NCBI GenBank assembly: GCA_959602045.1
Contig: CAUGRT010000002.1
Location: 62,001-126,000, forward strand
DNA: 64,000 bases
Origin: an uncultured Clostridia bacterium
GTDB taxonomy: Bacteria; Bacillota; Clostridia; UBA1381
Direction: 5' to 3'
The notes beneath the pieces were generated by a model. That model did no database searches, had not been told where the DNA came from, and worked only from the letters and a program-made list of their open reading frames with translations. Positions 59,265 through 64,000 of the stretch are shown here, one piece after another. The position numbers were made by a program, and so were the translations under genes. Positions within the stretch are counted from its first letter, which is position 1. Each line of letters begins with the position of its first letter.

Positions 59265-61060
59265 TTACATTACATTTTTTAAAATTTCATCCATTTTATT
59301 TGATATATCATTTTCAAACCACAGATAATCTTTGGGCAGCGCCCCCAATTCTTTTTTGAGTCCCTGTTTTAAAGGCATAAGTTCAGACTGCTTTAAGCCT
59401 GTAACTGAAAGAATTTTTGAATTATCTATTATTCGATTGAAATATCTGTCATATTTCAGCTGATACGTCATGTACGGGCTAAGCTTTAAATATGTTTCGG
59501 TATTAACAGGAATGTATTCAAGTCCAATTAGTTCCTTATAATATTCTGCAATTTCTCCCCATGTATGATGCTCAGCTGTAGAGGCAGTGAATATTTCCCG
59601 TTTCGCTCTTTCATTACACACAAGTAAAGAAATCATCTTTCCGACATCTCCCCCCAGCTCATAGTTGCTTGAACATTTAGTGCATCCTCAGGGACAATGC
59701 TCGGAAGCCCCTGTCTGCATCTTCTTACAAAGACATATGCTTCAAGCGTAGTAAGCTGAAATCTATATTTTGAATATGTAATTGCAGGGCGTACAATCGT
59801 CCAATTATTGTACTTTGAAGCACGAAGGATATTTTCGCATCTTGCCTTGAAAAGACCATATTCCTCTGTTGATAAATACTGCATATCTGTCGTTGCATCA
59901 AGCAACCTCGGGGATGTTTCCCGTATAGGAGTTTCTTTGTCGGCATATACCCTATAGGTTGACAAGAATATATAGTGGGCTGTACTTTCTAAAAACATCT
60001 CGAATCTTTCAGCAAATTGCATAGTAGTATAAACCATAAAATCCACCACAGCATCATATCTGTTTTTTAAAGTACGGCTCATAATCTCTCTATCCATTGC
60101 ATTTTCCTGTATATAACGAAGTCCTTTTTGATGGCTGACAACATTGTCCAACGTCATCACATCGACTTCATAACCCAGCTTCAAAAGCTCCGGAACAAGA
60201 TATACACCCATTGCTCCCGTTCCCCCATAGTTCGTCTTATTGCCATAGTGCGTCTTTTGTCCGTAATCCGCTGTGTCCTCACCATTTGCAGATCCAATCA
60301 AAATATAAGATTTACTATCATCATTTACATACAATGCTACCGCATGCATACGACTTGCTGCCTTAAGGCTGAAATTTATATGCTGCTTATCTCCGTCGGC
60401 AATATCTTTTATTTTTATATTTTCACCCAAGTCAAGCACTGCAAGGCTTTTATACCAACTGCCATAGCCTGTAATCGTCATTGCATTCCCTTGACCTTCC
60501 TTATAAAACCCTACCCAACCATGACTTGTCTCTGCGCGATATTCAGGGTTTTCACTGATTTTCCATGTAACTCCGCTCGGATTCTGATATATGATTTCCC
60601 CTCCGTTTGGATTGAGCAGCCACAATTTTTTGTCAGCCGGTACCTCTGAAACGCCGTCAAAGGTTGTGCCGTAGCCGCTGTAAGGGCCTGCCGAAAAATC
60701 CTCTTTGTATAAAAAATATCCGTTTTCTTCAACGGCAATAGGTTCTTCCTCGGGATTTCCCCCGGGATTCTCCTCGTTATTTTCGACATTTTCCCCTTCG
60801 GAATGTAAAGCTGTTTGTTCATTTAAAACGACTATCTCATCTTCACCGTTGTTTTCTTCGTTGTTTTCTTCATTCTTATCAATTACTTTATTATCCAATA
60901 AATCAGGTGCCGCTTCGTTAATTGATTTTATATTTTGTTCCGCTTCAAGATCAAAATCCAGCTGTTCCTCCTGTGAAGAAGTCTCCGCAAATGACGGAAA
61001 TGTCCATGTTGCAAAAAGAAGCGATATTACAGTTAAAAATACATAAAATCTTTTATACAT
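59265..61060 (-). pseudogene. Chimera of a secreted-protein N-terminus and an NAD-dependent epimerase/dehydratase, with a frameshift
   Basis: Residues 1 to about 275 are the front of an exported protein: signal peptide (FYVFLTVISLLFATW...FAET), Glu/Asn-rich linker, then a beta-rich domain (YLYKEDFSAG-like FLYKEDFSAGPYSGYGTTFD). At about 60225-60260 this runs without a stop into GGTGAMGVYLVPELLKLGYE, the Rossmann glycine motif of an NAD-dependent epimerase/dehydratase that has lost its own first strand. An 18-bp imperfect tandem duplication (KTHYGN/KTNYGG) marks the joint. The epimerase frame then breaks at a six-G run (59650-59655). The remainder, including EIFTASTAEHHTWGEIAEYY, is read one frame over to 59265. 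Neither half is likely functional. Confidence 0.85.
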
Positions 61061-61148
61061 ATATTGTTCCCTTTCTCAAAATAACGCGTTGAATTTGCAA
61101 GACGGACAGCGCGGAAAAATCCACGCTATCCGTTGCATAATCATTTTT

Positions 61149-61325
61149 TTAATTCAACGTAACCGGTGTTGCGGCAACCAGCGATTTTAATTTGCCGTCT
61201 GCGCTCCATACAAATATTTTAGCATTAGCCGCACTTTCCGGTATTGCTGCAGTATCGCCAATATGTATGCCCGCAAGCTTTCCATCATTATAGAAGCCTA
61301 CTATAGCGGTTCTGTTATGATGTGG
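61149..61325 (-). pseudogene. C-terminal remnant of a secreted protein
   Basis: A 58-codon open stretch ends at TAA 61149-61151. It contains NRTAIVGFYNDGKLAGIHIG and AKIFVWSADGKLKSL, the characteristic tail of clostridial secreted carbohydrate-active or surface proteins. It has no start codon and is cut upstream, next to a helicase-like fragment. It lies 89 nt before the chimeric secreted gene. Two neighbouring secreted genes may each have lost their middle parts. Confidence 0.7.
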
Positions 61326-62018
61326 TTATTTCCTATTGAGGCATTCAATTCTTTTCGCAGCATCTATATTCTAACATATATGTTTCGCTCTCAAATACAA
61401 TGCTATTATTATGATTATTACCATCTGCCATATACATACCTTTATACCACGGGGAGCAAGCTCGGTGACTATCATTTTATCTCGGACAAAAATCAAATTC
61501 AGTCGCTTGATTATGATTTCAAAAGTTTAATCCACATCATAGACGATAATAAACTGAATCAGATCGGCGACAGAGAGTATGATCTGTCAAAAAGCTGGTA
61601 TATTCGAAATAAAAATAACGTTTCTATAAAACAGCTGAAAAATAATATTCTGAATTTTTTCACAAACAAGCGAAAAACCAAAACAAGCCTGAATCTTTGG
61701 ACAACCTTCAAGGACTATAAATCCGCCCTATTAGGCAAAGGATATGGACGTGGTTTTATTCCCTTGAATACACGGGCAAGCAATTCATACCGAGATCGTA
61801 TTTCCGTAGCATACCCGGTAAACCGATATTTGAATACCGGTGTGAAAAACTTCTTTTTACAACACGGCATTGCTGTGGACAAAGATGGGTATGCTTTATC
61901 GGAGATGCTGCAATTTATTTGGAGATCGGCTATTCGGGATGGCAAGGAGATATGGATTTATGTCCCCAGTATCAGGATGCGTAAGCTATTGGAAAAGTGG
62001 ATTGATGAAAATTCGTGA
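61263..62018 (+). pseudogene. C-terminal fragment of a helicase-like protein from a mobile element (uncertain)
   Basis: The open frame encodes 251 residues, but the first 18 or so are antisense to the secreted-protein remnant and are not homologous-looking. From MMWLFPIEAF onward the sequence has VYILTYMF-like IYILTYMFRSQIQCYYYDYY, then GFIPLNTRASNSYRDRISVAY and ALSEMLQFIWRSAIRDGKEI. I associate this pattern with proteins of plasmid- or ICE-borne replication modules, but I cannot name the family with certainty. There is no ribosome binding site and no upstream half. It is probably a relic of an integrated element. Confidence 0.45.
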
Positions 62019-62352
62019 AATGAAATCCCGAGGAGGACTATTGGCTTGAGAACTCTCCCTGAGAGTTTATCGCTTTTGATTTCTCCCAAATGGGCAGAAA
62101 AAACAGACGACAAAATTACCGCCTGTTGTAGGTGAAATCGTGTAGCTGCTTTGCACCACACAAAAATTTCATTTTTTCCTGTTCAATTCATTCAAAAATC
62201 TTTGAGCAACCGGATTTTCACGCCTCAAATCCACATTACAGATAATTAGTTTTTTTAATCAAATTTCAGAGTCTTCACACGAATTGGGCAATAAAAAAGC
62301 TTGGTTTCAACATTTTCTATTGAAATCAAGCTTTCAATACTATAGCGAATTA
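62019..62352. other. Intergenic region without a recognised gene
   Basis: The 334-nt region holds a small inverted repeat (AACTCTC/GAGAGTT near 62049-62066), AT-rich sequence and the terminator of the GH116-like gene. No ribosome-bound open frame or RNA gene was recognised. It may contain an undetected end of the mobile-element relic to its left. Confidence 0.5.
62291..62335 (-). terminator. Terminator of the GH116-like gene
   Basis: On the minus strand, AAGCTTGATTTCAA pairs with TTGAAACCAAGCTT (14 positions, one mismatch), followed by TTTTTTATT. Confidence 0.82.
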
Positions 62353-64000
62353 TCATTTAAATTCTACATTGCGATTTCCGTTTCTTTCAAATATTGCCTC
62401 ATTGCATTCACGTCCGTCAACATAAATCTTTTTCCAATCTTTCTTTACTGAAACAGTCAGCGCACAACCTGCTAAGATAACATTATTTATTTTAAAATCA
62501 AAGCTCTTAAACGGTTTTAATTCCATATATTTTTCATCAATTTTCAATCCCAAAATTCTAATCAGATATTCCCAACAGCACTTGTATCTGGGATATGCAG
62601 GGAATCTCGGCGTATCTTTCGACGGTTCTTCTGGTAATATACAGCTTTTTCCGTCCTCGGTAATCGCATGATTCCACTCTCCTACCGCTAAGTGATTATT
62701 ATGCAAGCTATGCTCCAATGAGTAAAATACATCAAGCGACTCCTTTTCATATCCCATTTCCCCCATAACGGAACCCAAATCCAATTGCGATCCAATCCAG
62801 CAGGTCTTGGCATGATATTGCTTATTATCATAACACGGTACACCATTCGGCAGCTTTCCGTTGGACCAGCCGCGGAAATCGTTTTCTTTATCATCTATAA
62901 GATTATTTTTATATACATACTCTGTGCTTTGCTTAATCATATCCATTGGCAAAATTGATTCAAGCTCTCTTTCAATCAGCAATAGCCATCTTCCAAACAT
63001 CTGATCCGTAAATACACTTTCCGGTATACTGGCTTCTGCCGAACCTTCTGTTCTGTAAAAACAATTGAAATACTTTTCTTGATCGTTCCAAAGATACTTT
63101 ACAAAATTGTTTGCTGCCGTTTTAAGTACGGTTGTTGTATCGTTTCCGCACGGTTTTATATCCGTTCTCAAAACTTTATTCATTTTAACTACCGAATACA
63201 ATGCATAAAGCCACGGAGTGTTGATGTAAGCGCCTATGCCTGGCATCTTCCATAAATCATAGCTTTGATTTCCGTGCTTGGATTCAACTAATCCATCCAC
63301 AACCTTTTGCGAATATATTCTATTTAGTGCGTCCCTTACTGGACGTTCCATGTCTTTAAGAAATTCCTTATCATTAAACCATAAATAATCACGATAAATT
63401 CTCGTTATATAGCAAGGCTCTTCAACATAGTCCGATCTGTCACTCCAAAGCGAGTGCCACACCAATCCCTTATCCTCGCCTTCATTCGGAATTTTATCAC
63501 GATAGGTATACATATCCATTTTCTCGATTTCAGGCCAGTTTACCATATAAAGCCATGTACTGTAAATCGTCACGTCCATTGTATTCATATAAGGATGCGG
63601 TGATTCTATTTCCAAAAACAACGGCTTATCGCTCATCATAGTGGACGTAATAACCGATGACAACGACGAGAACCACAACCGCTTGAACGGAGCCGGGACG
63701 TCAAACGAATCCTGCCATTTCAACATTTGCTCTTTCCATTCCATATGTTTTTCCAACGCATAATCAATAACAGCTTTTGCACTGTCAAAGCGCAAGGTAT
63801 AGTATCTCGTATATTGATCAGTCATAACAGCAGATGGTGACCGAAAATCCGGATAATACCAGGCAAACAATCCATGAATACATACAGTTTCACCCGGTTC
63901 GAGTGACACGCTGTATTTTGAATCTTTATTATCAAAAACGGCAAGCATTTCGTTTTCCGAAACATCGCTATCCTTAATTTTGAACACAAGATTTCCATCA
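62353..64000 (-). CDS. GH116-like glycoside hydrolase, 5' end beyond the window
   Basis: The last 549 codons of a larger gene. The frame stays open through the right edge, so the start lies outside. The visible part resembles the (alpha/alpha)6 catalytic domain of family GH116 (beta-glucosidase/beta-xylosidase, GBA2-like). FKRLWFSSLSSVITSTMM is followed by LEIESPHPYMNTMDVTIYST, where the glutamate before the MNTMDV stretch fits the catalytic nucleophile. QYHAKTCWIGSQLDLGSVMG fits the region of the acid/base. The C-terminus has PFKSFDFKINNVILAG and a beta-sheet cap. It has no visible relation to the broken genes to the left. Confidence 0.72.
   Translation of the reverse strand, partial: DGNLVFKIKDSDVSENEMLAVFDNKDSKYSVSLEPGETVCIHGLFAWYYPDFRSPSAVMTDQYTRYYTLRFDSAKAVIDYALEKHMEWKEQMLKWQDSFDVPAPFKRLWFSSLSSVITSTMMSDKPLFLEIESPHPYMNTMDVTIYSTWLYMVNWPEIEKMDMYTYRDKIPNEGEDKGLVWHSLWSDRSDYVEEPCYITRIYRDYLWFNDKEFLKDMERPVRDALNRIYSQKVVDGLVESKHGNQSYDLWKMPGIGAYINTPWLYALYSVVKMNKVLRTDIKPCGNDTTTVLKTAANNFVKYLWNDQEKYFNCFYRTEGSAEASIPESVFTDQMFGRWLLLIERELESILPMDMIKQSTEYVYKNNLIDDKENDFRGWSNGKLPNGVPCYDNKQYHAKTCWIGSQLDLGSVMGEMGYEKESLDVFYSLEHSLHNNHLAVGEWNHAITEDGKSCILPEEPSKDTPRFPAYPRYKCCWEYLIRILGLKIDEKYMELKPFKSFDFKINNVILAGCALTVSVKKDWKKIYVDGRECNEAIFERNGNRNVEFK

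Noticed and set aside
61263..61318. The first 18 codons of the helicase-like frame as genuine protein
   Set aside because: They lie antisense to the secreted-protein tail, have no ribosome binding site, and lack the character of the rest.
62353..63987. Treating the GTG near 63987 as the true start of the GH116-like gene
   Set aside because: The frame remains open to the window edge and the N-terminal family domain is missing, so the gene is cut by the window.

Overview
The window reads as chromosomal DNA from a spore-forming Firmicute of the class Clostridia. The grounds are a spoVAD-spoVAE pair, a GerW/YtfJ sporulation protein, YerC, IreB, the ylxM-ffh-rpsP-khpA and M50-scpA-scpB gene orders, a PocR-AraC regulator, S-layer homology domains, and near-consensus sigma-A promoters with AGGAGG-type ribosome binding sites. 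I cannot name a genus. TAG is used as an ordinary stop in several intact genes, so the code is standard. No rRNA, tRNA, CRISPR array or complete insertion sequence was found.

Layout. 0.2-5.1 kb: gyrA, a methyltransferase with yerC, and manA. 5.2-14 kb: seven closely spaced minus-strand genes. Three envelope genes (glycosyltransferase, metallophosphoesterase, deacetylase-like) are followed by a signalling set: GGDEF-REC-HD-GYP protein, solute-binding lipoprotein, hybrid histidine kinase and HPt protein. 14.1-15.7 kb: an S-layer homology protein behind a consensus promoter and a cyclic-di-GMP-I riboswitch. 15.7-24 kb: a surface polysaccharide operon (polymerase, four glycosyltransferases, flippase, pyruvyltransferase). 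24-27 kb: yebC and the rplJ-rplL-yceD-rpmF operon with an L10 leader. 27-34.7 kb: a PocR-AraC regulator divergent from a five-gene sugar operon (alpha-galactosidase, isomerase, FGGY kinase, epimerase-like protein, class II aldolase) that has no transporter. 34.7-43.2 kb: two housekeeping operons (S2P to radical SAM, and ylxM-ffh-rpsP-khpA). 43.5-54 kb: a deacetylase, an aminotransferase, spoVAD-spoVAE, larC, ireB, an M16 peptidase, cca, cobB and a phospholipase C-like protein. 54.2-57.1 kb: a Wzz-like co-polymerase, a tyrosine kinase and a lipoprotein. 57.2-62 kb: a decaying block in which every gene is broken. From 62.3 kb to the edge: a GH116-like glycosidase cut by the window end.

How the parts may work together. 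The hybrid kinase (H477, D772), HPt protein (H60) and receiver domain of the GGDEF/HD-GYP protein (D483) contain every step of a His-Asp-His-Asp phosphorelay ending in cyclic-di-GMP metabolism. The neighbouring S-layer homology gene carries a cyclic-di-GMP riboswitch. A local loop from signal to second messenger to cell surface is therefore a reasonable inference. The HD-GYP gene carries an in-frame amber codon that removes its conserved C-terminus, so the degrading arm may be lost in this strain.

The strongest apparently undescribed signal is a family of 91-93 bp palindromic repeats: five copies and one remnant between 20 and 43.5 kb. They share a 34-nt core and have arms with compensatory base changes. 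Their only wobble pairs read as G-U in one orientation. One copy lies in a predicted 5' UTR, and two lie inside the scpA-scpB-gerW operon.
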